Shown: positions 32,058-41,392 of the stretch, in pieces | Numbering within the stretch: position 1 is the stretch's first letter | Layout: each line of letters begins with the position of its first letter | Assembly (NCBI RefSeq): GCF_004784475.1 | Contig: NZ_SRRT01000011.1 | Span: 62,001 to 126,000 of the forward strand | From: Streptomyces bauhiniae | GTDB lineage: Bacteria > Actinomycetota > Actinomycetes > Streptomycetales > Streptomycetaceae | Direction of reading: 5' to 3' | DNA length: 64,000 bases | Program-made: the position numbers and the translations under genes | Notes under the pieces: model-generated | The model's database searches: none | What the model was told of the DNA's origin: nothing | The model's input: the letters and a program-made list of their open reading frames with translations, nothing else

Positions 32058-33851
32058 GTGACTACCACCGCCGCTTCCGCCTCGAACCATCTGTCCCCCG
32101 CCTTTCCCGGCCGGGCCCCCTGGGGCACCGCCAGCAAGCTGCGTGCCTGGCAGCAGGGGGCGATGGACAAGTACATCCAGGAGCAGCCGCGTGACTTCCT
32201 CGCCGTCGCCACCCCCGGCGCCGGCAAGACGACCTTCGCGCTGACGCTGGCCTCCTGGCTGCTGCACCATCACGTCGTGCAGCAGGTGACCGTCGTCGCG
32301 CCGACCGAGCACCTGAAGAAGCAGTGGGCGGAGGCGGCGGCCCGGATAGGGATCAAGCTGGACCCGGAGTACAGCGCGGGACCCGTCGGCAAGGACTACC
32401 ACGGCGTCGCGGTCACCTACGCCGGTGTCGGCGTACGCCCGATGCTGCACCGCAACCGCTCCGAGCAGCGCAAGACGCTGGTGATCCTGGACGAGATCCA
32501 CCACGCCGGTGACTCCAAGTCCTGGGGCGAGGCGTGTCTGGAGGCGTTCGAGCCCGCGACCCGGCGCCTGGCGCTGACCGGTACGCCGTTCCGCTCGGAC
32601 ACCAACCCGATCCCCTTCGTCACGTACGAGGAGGGCAACGACGGCATCCGGCGCTCCTCCGCCGACTACACCTACGGCTACGGCAACGCGCTCGCCGACC
32701 ACGTCGTGCGCCCCGTCATCTTCCTCAGCTACAGCGGCCAGATGCGCTGGCGCACCAAGGCGGGCGACGAGATCGCCGCCCGGCTCGGCGAGCCGATGAC
32801 CAAGGACGCGGTCAGCCAGGCGTGGCGCACCGCGCTCGACCCGCGCGGCGAGTGGATGCCCAGCGTGCTGCGCGCCGCCGACCAGCGGCTCACCGAGGTC
32901 AGGAAGGCCATCCCGGACGCCGGCGCGCTCGTCATCGCCTCCGACCAGGACTCCGCCCGCGCCTACGCCAAGCTGATCCGCGAGCTGACCGGCACCAAGG
33001 CCACCCTCGTCCTCTCCGACGACGCGGGCGCCTCGAAGCGCATCGACGACTTCAGCGCGAGCAACGACCGCTGGATGGTCGCCGTCCGCATGGTGTCCGA
33101 GGGCGTCGACGTGCCCCGCCTCGCCGTCGGCGTCTATGCCACCACCATCTCCACCCCGCTGTTCTTCGCCCAGGCCGTCGGCCGTTTCGTACGGTCCCGG
33201 CGGCGCGGCGAGACCGCGTCCGTGTTCCTGCCGACCGTCCCCGACCTGCTGACCTTCGCCAACGAGATGGAGAAGGAGCGGGACCACGCCCTCGACAAGC
33301 CGAAGAAGCAGGGCGAGGAGGACCCGTACGCCGAGTCCGAGAAGGAGATGGAGGAGGCGAACCGGCAGGAGGACGAGGACACCGGCGAGCAGGAGCAGTT
33401 CTCCTTCGAGGCGCTGGAGTCCGAGGCCGTCTTCGACCGCGTCCTCTACGACGGCGCCGAGTTCGGCATGCAGGCCCACCCCGGCAGCGAGGAGGAGCAG
33501 GACTACCTCGGCATCCCCGGACTGCTGGAGCCCGAGCAGGTGCAGTTGCTGCTGCAGAAGCGGCAGGCCCGGCAGATCGCGCACAGCAAGAAGCGGCCGG
33601 ACACCGAGGCCGACCTGCTGGAGCTGCCCGCCGAGCGGCGCCCGGTGGTCAGCCACAAGGAGATGATGGAGCTGCGCAAGCAGCTCAACACCATGGTCAG
33701 CGCCTACGTCCACCAGAGCGGCAAGCCGCACGGGGTGATCCACACCGAGCTGCGCCGGGTCTGCGGCGGACCGGCGAGCGCCGAGGCGACCGCCGGCCAG
33801 CTCAAGCAGCGCATCGCCAAGATGGGGGAGTGGGCGACCCGGATGCGCTGA
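32058..33851 (+). CDS. DEAH-box superfamily 2 helicase (XPB-like)
   Basis: 597 aa from GTG 32058 with GGAG just upstream. Walker A is ATPGAGKT (about residue 51), Walker B is LDEIHH (about 145), and motif III is LTGTPFRSD (about 173). The C-terminal helicase domain has the motif VSEGVDVPRLAVGVYATTIST and QAVGRFVRS. A highly acidic stretch (about 410-465, rich in Glu, Gln and Asp) separates it from a C-terminal helical part. It is probably a DNA translocase in repair or defence, but no partner genes are adjacent to decide which. Confidence 0.82.
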   Translation: MTTTAASASNHLSPAFPGRAPWGTASKLRAWQQGAMDKYIQEQPRDFLAVATPGAGKTTFALTLASWLLHHHVVQQVTVVAPTEHLKKQWAEAAARIGIKLDPEYSAGPVGKDYHGVAVTYAGVGVRPMLHRNRSEQRKTLVILDEIHHAGDSKSWGEACLEAFEPATRRLALTGTPFRSDTNPIPFVTYEEGNDGIRRSSADYTYGYGNALADHVVRPVIFLSYSGQMRWRTKAGDEIAARLGEPMTKDAVSQAWRTALDPRGEWMPSVLRAADQRLTEVRKAIPDAGALVIASDQDSARAYAKLIRELTGTKATLVLSDDAGASKRIDDFSASNDRWMVAVRMVSEGVDVPRLAVGVYATTISTPLFFAQAVGRFVRSRRRGETASVFLPTVPDLLTFANEMEKERDHALDKPKKQGEEDPYAESEKEMEEANRQEDEDTGEQEQFSFEALESEAVFDRVLYDGAEFGMQAHPGSEEEQDYLGIPGLLEPEQVQLLLQKRQARQIAHSKKRPDTEADLLELPAERRPVVSHKEMMELRKQLNTMVSAYVHQSGKPHGVIHTELRRVCGGPASAEATAGQLKQRIAKMGEWATRMR

Positions 33852-34129
33852 GGCGCGCGCCGGGGCGTATGCGGACGAACACTGGCAGGCCGGAACGGGC
33901 CCTGACCGGATTCTGGACCGAGTCTTCCGCTGAGCGGACCGGCTCGCTACTGTCCCGCTACGCACACGCCCCGTGGCAGCGCCGCCGCGGAGCGCAGCCG
34001 TGAAGCGACGGGTCCGACAGCCGCCGGGCCGTCCTGCCGATCGGCGGCCTCTGATACGCGTCGCCGACGGGGCTCGGTGACGCGCGCCGCTCGGAGGGCG
34101 CCGACCTCACCGCAGAAGGAGGGGGCGTC

Positions 34130-34771
34130 GTGACCGCGGAGACCTCCCAGACGCTCGACCGGGGACTGCGCGTCCTCAAGCTGCTCGCCGACACGGACCA
34201 CGGCCTGACCGTCACCGAGCTGTCCGGCAGGCTCGGGGTGAACCGGACGGTGGTGTACCGGTTGCTGGCCACGCTGGAGCAGCACGCGCTCGTCCGCCGC
34301 GACCTCGGCGGCCGCGCCCGCGTCGGGCTGGGCGTCCTGCGGCTCGGCCGCCAGGTGCATCCGCTGGTACGCGAGGCGGCGCTGCCCGCGCTGCGCTCGC
34401 TGGCCGAGGACATCGGCGCCACGGCCCATCTGACCCTGGTCGACGGTACGGAGGCGCTCGCCGTCGCCGTGGTCGAGCCGACCTGGACCGACTACCACGT
34501 CGCCTACCGCGCGGGCTTCCGTCACCCCCTGGAACGCGGCGCCGCCGGCAAGGCCATCCTGGCCGCCCGCCACTCCCCGGCCCCCGACCCTGGCTACATC
34601 CTCACCCACGGCGAACTCGAAGCGGGTGCCAGCGGCGCCGCCGCCCCCCTCCTGGGCGTCACGGGCGTGGAGGGCAGCGTAGGCGTGATCATGCTGACCG
34701 ACGCGGTCCCGGAACGGGTGGGCCGCCGGGTGATGGAGGCGGCGCGGGAGGTCGCGGACGCGCTGAGGTAG
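34130..34771 (+). CDS. IclR-family transcriptional regulator
   Basis: 213 aa from GTG 34130, preceded by AGAAGGAGG. The N-terminal winged helix (about 5-65: TLDRGLRVLKLLADTDHGLTVTELSGRLGVNRTVVYRLLATLE) is diagnostic. The effector domain (about 75-210) is shorter than the usual 170 residues but keeps GAAGKAIL. Ligand and target are unknown. It stands alone, with no divergent partner. Confidence 0.85.
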   Translation: MTAETSQTLDRGLRVLKLLADTDHGLTVTELSGRLGVNRTVVYRLLATLEQHALVRRDLGGRARVGLGVLRLGRQVHPLVREAALPALRSLAEDIGATAHLTLVDGTEALAVAVVEPTWTDYHVAYRAGFRHPLERGAAGKAILAARHSPAPDPGYILTHGELEAGASGAAAPLLGVTGVEGSVGVIMLTDAVPERVGRRVMEAAREVADALR

Positions 34772-35119
34772 GCCGTACGGGCGGTGCTGATGCCGGGAGG
34801 CGGGACGCGTGACCGGCCCTCGCCGGACGGGGGCCCGCCGGGGTGCGGCGCTTCCGCCCACTGCCCCGGCAGGCGGTGGCCGACGCGGACTTCGACCGGC
34901 GTCGGACCGGTGCTCGCCGGGCAGCCGCGCACCCCTTTGCCACGCGGCCATCGCGCGGGACGGCCACCGCCTGCTGCCCGCCTTCGGGGCAGTGCCGCGT
35001 CGTCCCGGCCGATCGGGAGGGGTTGTATCGCCGTCCACCCTCGGCCGCGCAGCTCCGCCCCCGCTCACCCAGCCCGTCCCGCCCCCGGCCGGAGACCCCT
35101 CGCGCGTTAGATTTACTCC
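34772..35119. other. Non-coding interval between IclR and Lon-like genes
   Basis: 348 bp of GC-rich sequence. Open frames run through it in several phases, but none has a ribosome-binding site or a recognisable protein, so I see no gene. The only clear signal is the -10 box at its right end. Confidence 0.5.
35108..35113 (+). promoter_or_regulatory. -10 box of a leaderless promoter (Lon-like protease gene)
   Basis: TAGATT ends 6 nt before GTG 35120, in a short AT-rich island; no Shine-Dalgarno sequence is present. Confidence 0.5.
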
Positions 35120-35911
35120 GTGCTCTCACGTCTCTCGCGTTCCCGGATCATCGCCCTGTGCTCCCTGCCCGTCGTGGGGCTGGTGGCCGTCGCGGTGTTC
35201 GCGCCGTTGCCGTTCTCGGTGGCTCAGCCGGGGATGACGGCGAATGTGCTGGGGAAGAACGACGGGACGCCGGTGATCACGGTGGCCGGGGCGCAGACGC
35301 GGAAGACCTCGGGCGAGCTGCGGATGACGACCATCGAGGCCACCTCGCCGGGTACGCGGGTGTCCCTCGGGCAGGTGGTCGACAACTGGTTCCGCAGCGA
35401 CCGCGCGGTGATGCCGTACGACGCGGTGTACCCGACCGGGGACACCATCAAGGAGATCGAGAAGCACAACACGGCCCAGATGCGGCAGTCGCAGGACGCG
35501 GCGACCACCGCGGCGCTGGACCACCTGAGCAAGGACCCCGGCGACGTGAAGGTCACCCTGCGCCTCGCCGACGTCGGCGGCCCCAGCGCGGGCCTGCTGT
35601 TCAGCCTCGGCATCATCGACAAGCTGAACGGCGACGGCAGCGGCGGCGACCTCACCGGCGGCCGGACCATCGCCGGTACCGGCACGATCGACGCGGACGG
35701 CAAGGTCGGCGCGGTCGGCGGGGTGGCCCTGAAGACGCAGGCCGCCCGGCGCGACGGCGCCACCGTCTTCCTGGTGCCGAAGGCGGAGTGCGCCGACGCC
35801 CACACCAACCTCCCCAAGGGCCTGCGCCTGATCCCGGTCACCACCCTCGACGGCGCCGTGGACTCCCTGGTCGCCCTGGAGAAGGGCACCGGGAAGATCC
35901 CGAGCTGCTAG
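35120..35911 (+). CDS. Membrane-anchored Lon-type (S16) protease, YlbL-like
   Basis: 263 aa from GTG 35120. An N-terminal span (about 10-30) anchors it outward. The S16 proteolytic core lies at about 135-250: LADVGGPSAGLLFSLGI holds the catalytic Ser, and GGVALKTQAARRDGATVFLVP holds the catalytic Lys. It matches the actinobacterial PDZ/Lon family, though the PDZ part is not obvious here. Substrate unknown. Its stop shares the tetranucleotide CTAG with the stop of the convergent Lrp gene. Confidence 0.8.
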   Translation: MLSRLSRSRIIALCSLPVVGLVAVAVFAPLPFSVAQPGMTANVLGKNDGTPVITVAGAQTRKTSGELRMTTIEATSPGTRVSLGQVVDNWFRSDRAVMPYDAVYPTGDTIKEIEKHNTAQMRQSQDAATTAALDHLSKDPGDVKVTLRLADVGGPSAGLLFSLGIIDKLNGDGSGGDLTGGRTIAGTGTIDADGKVGAVGGVALKTQAARRDGATVFLVPKAECADAHTNLPKGLRLIPVTTLDGAVDSLVALEKGTGKIPSC

Positions 35912-36390
35912 TCCCCCTCGAAAAACTCCCCCGCCGCCTGCTCCACCAGCGGGATGATCCGCAGCGGCACCGGGTTCTCCATCACGATCGCCGTGGACGC
36001 CCGCACGATGCCGTCGAAGCCCACCACCCGGTCGATGACCCGCTGCAGATCGGCGTTGGAGCGGGCCACCAGCCGGCACAGCATGTCCCCGGTGCCGGTC
36101 GTGGTGAGCAGCTCCAGCACCTCCGGCACCCCGTCCAGATACGCCCGTACGTCCGCCCCCTGCCCCTGCCGGATCTGCAGCGTGGCGAACGCGGTCACCG
36201 GATAGCCGAGCGCCGCGGGGTCCACCTGCGGCCCGAACCCCCGGATCACCCCGCGCGAGCGCAGCCGGTCCAGCCGGGCCTGGGCGGTGCCGCGCGCCAC
36301 CCCCAGCCGCCGGGACATCTCCAGCACCCCGATCCTCGGCTCCTCGGCCAGCAGCACGATGATCTGCCCGTCCAGCCGATCGATCGCCAC
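35908..36390 (-). CDS. Lrp/AsnC-family transcriptional regulator
   Basis: 160 aa. The N-terminal helix-turn-helix (IDRLDGQIIVLLAEEPRIGVLEMSRRLGVARGTAQARLDRL) and the RAM ligand domain (about 65-140: ATLQIRQGQGADVRAYLDG) are present. It is divergent from the 4-hydroxyphenylpyruvate dioxygenase gene across 123 bp, so it is the likely tyrosine- or aromatic-responsive regulator of that gene. Confidence 0.9.
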   Translation of the reverse strand: MAIDRLDGQIIVLLAEEPRIGVLEMSRRLGVARGTAQARLDRLRSRGVIRGFGPQVDPAALGYPVTAFATLQIRQGQGADVRAYLDGVPEVLELLTTTGTGDMLCRLVARSNADLQRVIDRVVGFDGIVRASTAIVMENPVPLRIIPLVEQAAGEFFEGD

Positions 36391-36513
36391 GACGTCCTCC
36401 CCGGATGGTCATCCTGTACAGAAAGCCCGCCGGTACCGCCGTAAGGCTGAACAGAGTGACCAGCGATTACGCGAACTATTGCGCACCTTGCAGAGCGGGG
36501 CCACCCTTCGAAC

Positions 36514-37659
36514 ATGACGCAGACCACTCAGCACACTCCCGACACCGCCCGGCAGGCCGACCCCTTCCCGGTCAAGGGAATGGACGCGGTCGTCTTCGCC
36601 GTGGGCAACGCCAAGCAGGCCGCGCACTACTACTCCAGCGCCTTCGGCATGCGCCTGGTCGCCTACTCCGGCCCGGAGAACGGCAGCCGCGAGACGGCGA
36701 GTTACGTCCTGGAGAACGGCGCCGCCCGGTTCGTGTTCACCTCGGTGATCCGCCCCGCCACCCCCTGGGGCGAGTTCCTCGACCGGCACGTCACCGAGCA
36801 CGGCGACGGCGTCGTGGACCTCGCCATCGAGGTCCCGGACGCCCGCGCCGCGTTCGCCCACGCCGTCGAGCACGGCGCCCGCCCCCTCACCGAGCCGCAC
36901 GAGGTGAAGGACGAGCACGGCACCGTCGTCCTGGCCGCCATCGCCACCTACGGCGAGACCCGGCACACCCTGGTCGAGCGCTCCGGCTACGACGGCCCGT
37001 ACCTCCCCGGCTTCGAGGCCGCCGCCCCGATCGTCGAGCCGCCCGCCCGCCGCACCTTCCAGGCCATCGACCACTGCGTGGGCAACGTCGAACTCGGCAA
37101 GATGGACGAGTGGGTGGCGTTCTACAACAACGTCCTCGGCTTCACGAACATGAAGGAGTTCGTGGGCGACGACATCGCCACCGAGTACAGCGCGCTGATG
37201 TCCAAGGTCGTCGCGGACGGCACCCTGAAGGTGAAGTTCCCGCTCAACGAGCCCGCCGTCGCCAAGAAGAAGTCCCAGATCGACGAGTACCTGGAGTTCT
37301 ACGGCGGCCCCGGCGTCCAGCACATCGCGCTGGCCACCAATGACATCGTGCAGACCGTACGCACCATGCGCGCGGCCGGCGTCCAGTTCCTCGACACCCC
37401 GGACTCCTACTACGACACCCTCGGCGAGTGGGTCGGCGACACCCGGGTGCCGATCGAGACGCTGCGCGAGATGAAGATCCTCGCCGACCGCGACGAGGAC
37501 GGCTATCTGCTGCAGATCTTCACCAAGCCGGTCCAGGACCGGCCGACGGTGTTCTTCGAACTCATCGAGCGCCACGGCTCGATGGGCTTCGGCAAGGGCA
37601 ACTTCAAGGCCCTCTTCGAGGCCATCGAGCGGGAGCAGGAGAAGCGGGGCAACCTGTAA
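36514..37659 (+). CDS. hpd: 4-hydroxyphenylpyruvate dioxygenase
   Basis: 381 aa, standard size. Two vicinal-oxygen-chelate domains (about 22-160 and 180-350) are present. The iron ligands are His187 (IDHCV), His270 (VQHIAL) and Glu349 (FFELIER). It converts 4-hydroxyphenylpyruvate to homogentisate in tyrosine breakdown. Homogentisate also feeds the ochre pigment seen in some streptomycetes. A 16-bp hairpin follows the stop. The divergent Lrp-type gene is the likely regulator. Confidence 0.96.
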   Translation: MTQTTQHTPDTARQADPFPVKGMDAVVFAVGNAKQAAHYYSSAFGMRLVAYSGPENGSRETASYVLENGAARFVFTSVIRPATPWGEFLDRHVTEHGDGVVDLAIEVPDARAAFAHAVEHGARPLTEPHEVKDEHGTVVLAAIATYGETRHTLVERSGYDGPYLPGFEAAAPIVEPPARRTFQAIDHCVGNVELGKMDEWVAFYNNVLGFTNMKEFVGDDIATEYSALMSKVVADGTLKVKFPLNEPAVAKKKSQIDEYLEFYGGPGVQHIALATNDIVQTVRTMRAAGVQFLDTPDSYYDTLGEWVGDTRVPIETLREMKILADRDEDGYLLQIFTKPVQDRPTVFFELIERHGSMGFGKGNFKALFEAIEREQEKRGNL

Positions 37660-37676
37660 CCCGGCTCCCCACAGAC

Positions 37677-37715
37677 TGAGTTGGGGGCGCGAGGAGCGGT
37701 CGCGCCCCCAACTCA
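37677..37715. terminator. Strong bidirectional hairpin after hpd
   Basis: TGAGTTGGGGGCGCGA and TCGCGCCCCCAACTCA form a perfect 16-bp stem with a 7-nt loop. It overlaps the stop codon of the convergent TPR gene and serves both. Confidence 0.88.
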
Positions 37716-39200
37716 CAGCACATCGGCGGGCAGTGGGCCCTCGGTCACCTCGCCCATGTCCGTCAGCGCGGCCCGCGCCTCGGGCGCCCACAGCGGTGAG
37801 AAGGCCGGGTTGACGAGCAGCGCGTCCTCCAACTGCCGCCGGGCGGAGCCGTATCGCTCCAGCTCGTACTCGATCATGCCCCGGTGGAAGTCGTGCGGCG
37901 CGCTGCGCACTCCGCCGCCCTTGGTCTTGTCGGTGGCGATGGTGGCGTATTTCAGCGCCTCCTCGTCCTCGCCCGCCCGGTGCAGCGCCCAGCCCAGCGC
38001 GTCGGCCACCTCGATGCCGGGCTGCCGCTGGTACTCCGCGCGCAGCCGGGTCACCGCCTCCTGCGGGTCGCCGTGGTCCGCCTCCAGCCTGCCCAGCAGG
38101 AGTTCCTCGTCGACGCCGTCGGAGGCCGCCTTCTCCGCCCGCTTCCGCGCCAGCTCGTACTGCGCCTCGGCGTCCTGGGTGCGGTTCAGCGACTCGTACA
38201 ACTCGGCCAGCTCCAGGGTGACTTCCGCGTCCGGCCGCTTCGCGAGGGCCTGGTCGTACGCGGTGAGCGCGTCGGCGGTGCGGCCCTGGGCGGCCAGCGT
38301 GCGGGCCTTGCCGGCGCCCGCCGTCGCCTCGGCCGGGTCCAGGCGGAGGGCCTCGGTGAACTGGGCCAGGGCTTCGGGGAGTTCGCCGCGCTCCCAGGCC
38401 AACTGGCCGACCCCGGCGCGGTAGGCCGCCTGCTCGGCGGGCGTACCGGCGGCCGCGGCCGCGTCCGTGAGCTGGGCCAGCGCGTCCTCCCGCCAGCCCC
38501 GGTCCCGGTACACGGCCGAGGCCCGCGCCATCACGGCCGGGCGGTCCCCGGGGGCCGTGCGCAGCGCCATCAGCTTGTCCAGGGTGCTCCGGGCGGCGGT
38601 GTAGTCACCGAGCCCGTTGTACGCGTCGATCAGCGGGGGGTACGCCGACCAGCGCTTCGGGGTCAGCTTCAGCGCCTGCTCCCCGTACCGCCTGGCCGCC
38701 GCGAAGTCCCGGCGGGCGTTGGCCAGCGCGGTCATGCCGGCCAGCGCCTCGGTGTTCTTCGCGGCGCGCGTCTTCAGCGAGGTGCCGAGTGCCCGCTCGG
38801 CGCGCGGGAGGTCGGCCGCGTCGGCGGTGCGGGCGGACCGGGCCACGTAGGCCGCGCCGAGCACCGCCCAGGCGCGGGCGTCGGCGGGGCGGGCCCGTAC
38901 CCCGGCCTCCTGCCGGGTGATCAGCTCCGTCAGGTCGGGCAGCGCCGCCGGGACGCCGGTGGTGACCGCCGTCAGCGCCCGCGCCTGCGGTCCGGGCGCG
39001 GGTGCCGGGGGCCGGTGCGGGGCCCGCTGCGGCGCCTCGCGCGGCAGCAGCGTCAGCGCCACGCCCGCCGCGGCCCCGCCCGCCGCCACGGTGAGCAGCG
39101 TGCGGCGCAGCCATCGCCGGGGGCGGCGCGGCGGGGGCTCGGCCACCAGGGACGTACCGGGCCGCGCGTCGCCGTACTGTCTCTTCGCCATGCCGTTCAC
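37713..39200 (-). CDS. Membrane-anchored tetratricopeptide-repeat protein
   Basis: 495 aa from GTG 39200 (ATG 39191, three codons in, is the alternative). A basic N-terminus and one span (about 33-52, LLTVAAGGAAAGVALTLL) precede a Pro-rich linker and then about 8-9 TPR units from residue 105 to 490 (for example GDYTAARSTLDKLMALRTAPG and GELPEALAQFTEALRLDP). It is a protein-interaction scaffold, probably facing outward. Partner unknown. Confidence 0.8.
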   Translation of the reverse strand: MNGMAKRQYGDARPGTSLVAEPPPRRPRRWLRRTLLTVAAGGAAAGVALTLLPREAPQRAPHRPPAPAPGPQARALTAVTTGVPAALPDLTELITRQEAGVRARPADARAWAVLGAAYVARSARTADAADLPRAERALGTSLKTRAAKNTEALAGMTALANARRDFAAARRYGEQALKLTPKRWSAYPPLIDAYNGLGDYTAARSTLDKLMALRTAPGDRPAVMARASAVYRDRGWREDALAQLTDAAAAAGTPAEQAAYRAGVGQLAWERGELPEALAQFTEALRLDPAEATAGAGKARTLAAQGRTADALTAYDQALAKRPDAEVTLELAELYESLNRTQDAEAQYELARKRAEKAASDGVDEELLLGRLEADHGDPQEAVTRLRAEYQRQPGIEVADALGWALHRAGEDEEALKYATIATDKTKGGGVRSAPHDFHRGMIEYELERYGSARRQLEDALLVNPAFSPLWAPEARAALTDMGEVTEGPLPADVL

Positions 39201-39289
39201 TGTGCGTCAATATGACGAGCACATCCGGGTGGCCCAAGGGCGGCGCGTGCGGGGTTCACACCGATGGCCCCGAGTGACACGCTGTGATC

Positions 39290-40702
39290 ATGAGCCGTAT
39301 CGAAGCACCCCGCGACGGCGACACCGCGCCCGCCGAGACCCCCCTCATCGAAGCGCTGCTGGCGGGGCTGCCCGCCGGGGCCGTGCTCACCGATCCCGAC
39401 GTCACCGCCTCCTACGCGCACGACATGGCGAGCTTCTGCCCGGCCGGGGCCCCCGCCGCCGTGGTCCTCCCACGCACCGTCGAACAGGTCCAGCACGTGC
39501 TGCGCACCGCGACCGCGCTGCGCGTGCCGGTCGTCCCGCAGGGCGCCCGCACCGGGCTGTCCGGCGCGGCCAACGCCTCCGAGGGCTGCATCGTGCTGTC
39601 CCTCACCAAGATGGACCGCATCCTGGAGATCAGCCCCGTCGACCGGATCGCCGTGGTCGAACCGGGCGTGGTCAACGCCGTGCTCTCCCGCGCGGTGGAG
39701 GAGCACGGGCTGTACTACCCGCCGGACCCGTCGAGCTGGGAGACCTGCACGATCGGCGGCAACATCGGCACCGCCTCCGGCGGCCTGTGCTGCGTCAAGT
39801 ACGGGGTGACGGCCGAGTACGTCCTCGGCCTTGAGGTCGTCCTCGCCGACGGCCGTCTGATGTCCACCGGCCGCCGCACCGCCAAGGGCGTCGCCGGGTA
39901 CGACCTGACCCGGCTCTTCGTCGGCTCCGAGGGCTCGCTCGGCATCGTGGTCCGCGCGGTGCTGGGGCTGCGGCCCAAGCCGCCCCGGCAACTGGTGCTG
40001 GCCGCCGAGTTCGCCACCGCCGCCGACGCCTGCGACGCGGTGTGCTCGATCATGGCCGGCGGGCATGTGCCCTCGCTGTTGGAGATGATGGACCGCACCA
40101 CCGTCAAGGCGGTGAACGACTTCGCCCGGATGGGTCTGCCGGAGTCCACCGAGGCGCTGCTGCTGGCCGCCTTCGACACCCCGGAGCCCGCCGCCGACCT
40201 GGCCGCCGTCGGCGCCCTGTGCGAGGCGGCCGGGGCCACCGGGGTGGTCGTCGCCGACGACGCCGCCGAGTCCGAACTCCTGCTCCAGGCGCGGCGGATG
40301 TCGCTCGTCGCGCTGGAGGCGGTCAAGGGCACCACGATGATCGACGACGTGTGCGTGCCCCGCTCGCGGCTCGGCGCGATGCTGGAGGGCGTCGAGCGGA
40401 TCGCCGCCAAGTACGACCTCACCATCGGCCTGTGCGCGCACGCCGGGGACGGCAACACCCACCCCACCGTCTGCTTCGACGCCCTGGACGAGGACGAGTC
40501 CCGCCGGGCCCGCGAGTCCTTCGACGAGATCATGGCGCTCGGCCTCGAACTCGGCGGCACCATCACCGGCGAGCACGGGGTGGGCGTGCTGAAGAAGGAG
40601 TGGCTGGCGCGCGAACTCGGGCCCGTGGGGCTGGAGATGCAGCGGGCCGTGAAGGACGTCTTCGACCCGCTCGGCATCCTCAACCCGGGCAAGCTGTTCT
40701 GA
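39290..40702 (+). CDS. FAD-linked oxidase, GlcD/D-lactate dehydrogenase-like
   Basis: 470 aa from ATG 39290 (GTG 39284 is two codons upstream). The PCMH FAD-binding domain (about 40-215) has VPQGARTGLSGAANASEG and IGGNIGTASGGLCCVKYGVT. The C-terminal domain (about 240-470) ends with the substrate-site motif CAHAGDGNTHP and GTITGEHGVGVLKKEWL, typical of glycolate oxidase subunit D and D-2-hydroxy-acid dehydrogenases. No GlcE/GlcF partners are nearby. It should oxidise a 2-hydroxy acid such as D-lactate or glycolate; which one is not decided by sequence. Confidence 0.85.
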   Translation: MSRIEAPRDGDTAPAETPLIEALLAGLPAGAVLTDPDVTASYAHDMASFCPAGAPAAVVLPRTVEQVQHVLRTATALRVPVVPQGARTGLSGAANASEGCIVLSLTKMDRILEISPVDRIAVVEPGVVNAVLSRAVEEHGLYYPPDPSSWETCTIGGNIGTASGGLCCVKYGVTAEYVLGLEVVLADGRLMSTGRRTAKGVAGYDLTRLFVGSEGSLGIVVRAVLGLRPKPPRQLVLAAEFATAADACDAVCSIMAGGHVPSLLEMMDRTTVKAVNDFARMGLPESTEALLLAAFDTPEPAADLAAVGALCEAAGATGVVVADDAAESELLLQARRMSLVALEAVKGTTMIDDVCVPRSRLGAMLEGVERIAAKYDLTIGLCAHAGDGNTHPTVCFDALDEDESRRARESFDEIMALGLELGGTITGEHGVGVLKKEWLARELGPVGLEMQRAVKDVFDPLGILNPGKLF

Positions 40703-40743
40703 GCCGAGTTCTTGTGCGCCGATTTCTGGTGAGCGGGGGCGCC

Positions 40744-41157
40744 TCACCGGGCCAGCAGTTGGTCGAGCGCGTCGTCGATCCCGAGCTGGGCGGCCTCGGC
40801 GCCCGGCGGCACCGCCCGCAGGGTCCGCTCCAGCCAGGCGGACACCTGCGGGGTGGGCGCCTCCAGCAGAGCGTCGCCGTCCGGCGAGCTGAGCGCCATC
40901 AGCACCACGCTGCGGCCGTTCACCTTCGTCGGCCACACCCGCACGTCCCCGTGCCCGCACGGCCGGAACACGCCCTCCACCAGCAGCTCGCGGGCGAACG
41001 TCCAGTGCACGGGGAAGTCGGAGTTGATGTGGAAGGTGATGTGGACGGCGTAGGGGTCGTCGGTCCGGTACGCGAGCCGGGCCGGGACCGGGATGCTCCG
41101 CTCCGGCGAGAGGATGAGCCGCAGCTCCAGTTCGCGCTCCACCACCGTGTGCTCCAT
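40744..41157 (-). CDS. ssgG: SsgA-like protein, SsgG-type
   Basis: 137 aa from ATG 41157 with AAGGAGA upstream. The SsgA-family sequence is plain: ELRLILSPERSIPVPARLAYRTDDPYAVHITFHI and WTFARELLVEGVFRPCGHGDVRVWP. These proteins exist only in sporulating actinomycetes and direct septum and wall events during sporulation. SsgG is assigned by position, because I recall it near hpd in S. coelicolor. It supports the Streptomyces assignment of the window. Confidence 0.85.
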   Translation of the reverse strand: MEHTVVERELELRLILSPERSIPVPARLAYRTDDPYAVHITFHINSDFPVHWTFARELLVEGVFRPCGHGDVRVWPTKVNGRSVVLMALSSPDGDALLEAPTPQVSAWLERTLRAVPPGAEAAQLGIDDALDQLLAR

Positions 41158-41392
41158 GACCTGTCTCCTTCGATCTGACCGCGGGCCGCTCGGACGGGCC
41201 CGTGCCAGGAGAGAGGGGGCAGGGGCACGGTCATTACGCGGGTTCCCGGAATTTTTTTTCCAACCGGCGTCGCGCGCCTCCAGGGGATCGCCCGGAAGGG
41301 GTCGGCTCCGGCCGGAGGGGGGTAAGGGGTGCCCCGGGTCTGATAGATGTGGAGGCTCCCTTCCACCCCCGAGCAGATACGGGACGACGGAC

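Noticed and set aside
34784..35110. Possible small gene between IclR and Lon-like genes
   Set aside because: No ribosome-binding site, Pro/Arg/Ala-rich in all frames, and no recognisable family.
36420..36513. Lrp-type operator between the Lrp gene and hpd
   Set aside because: Only imperfect dyads (around 36466-36484) are seen; too weak to call without alignment.
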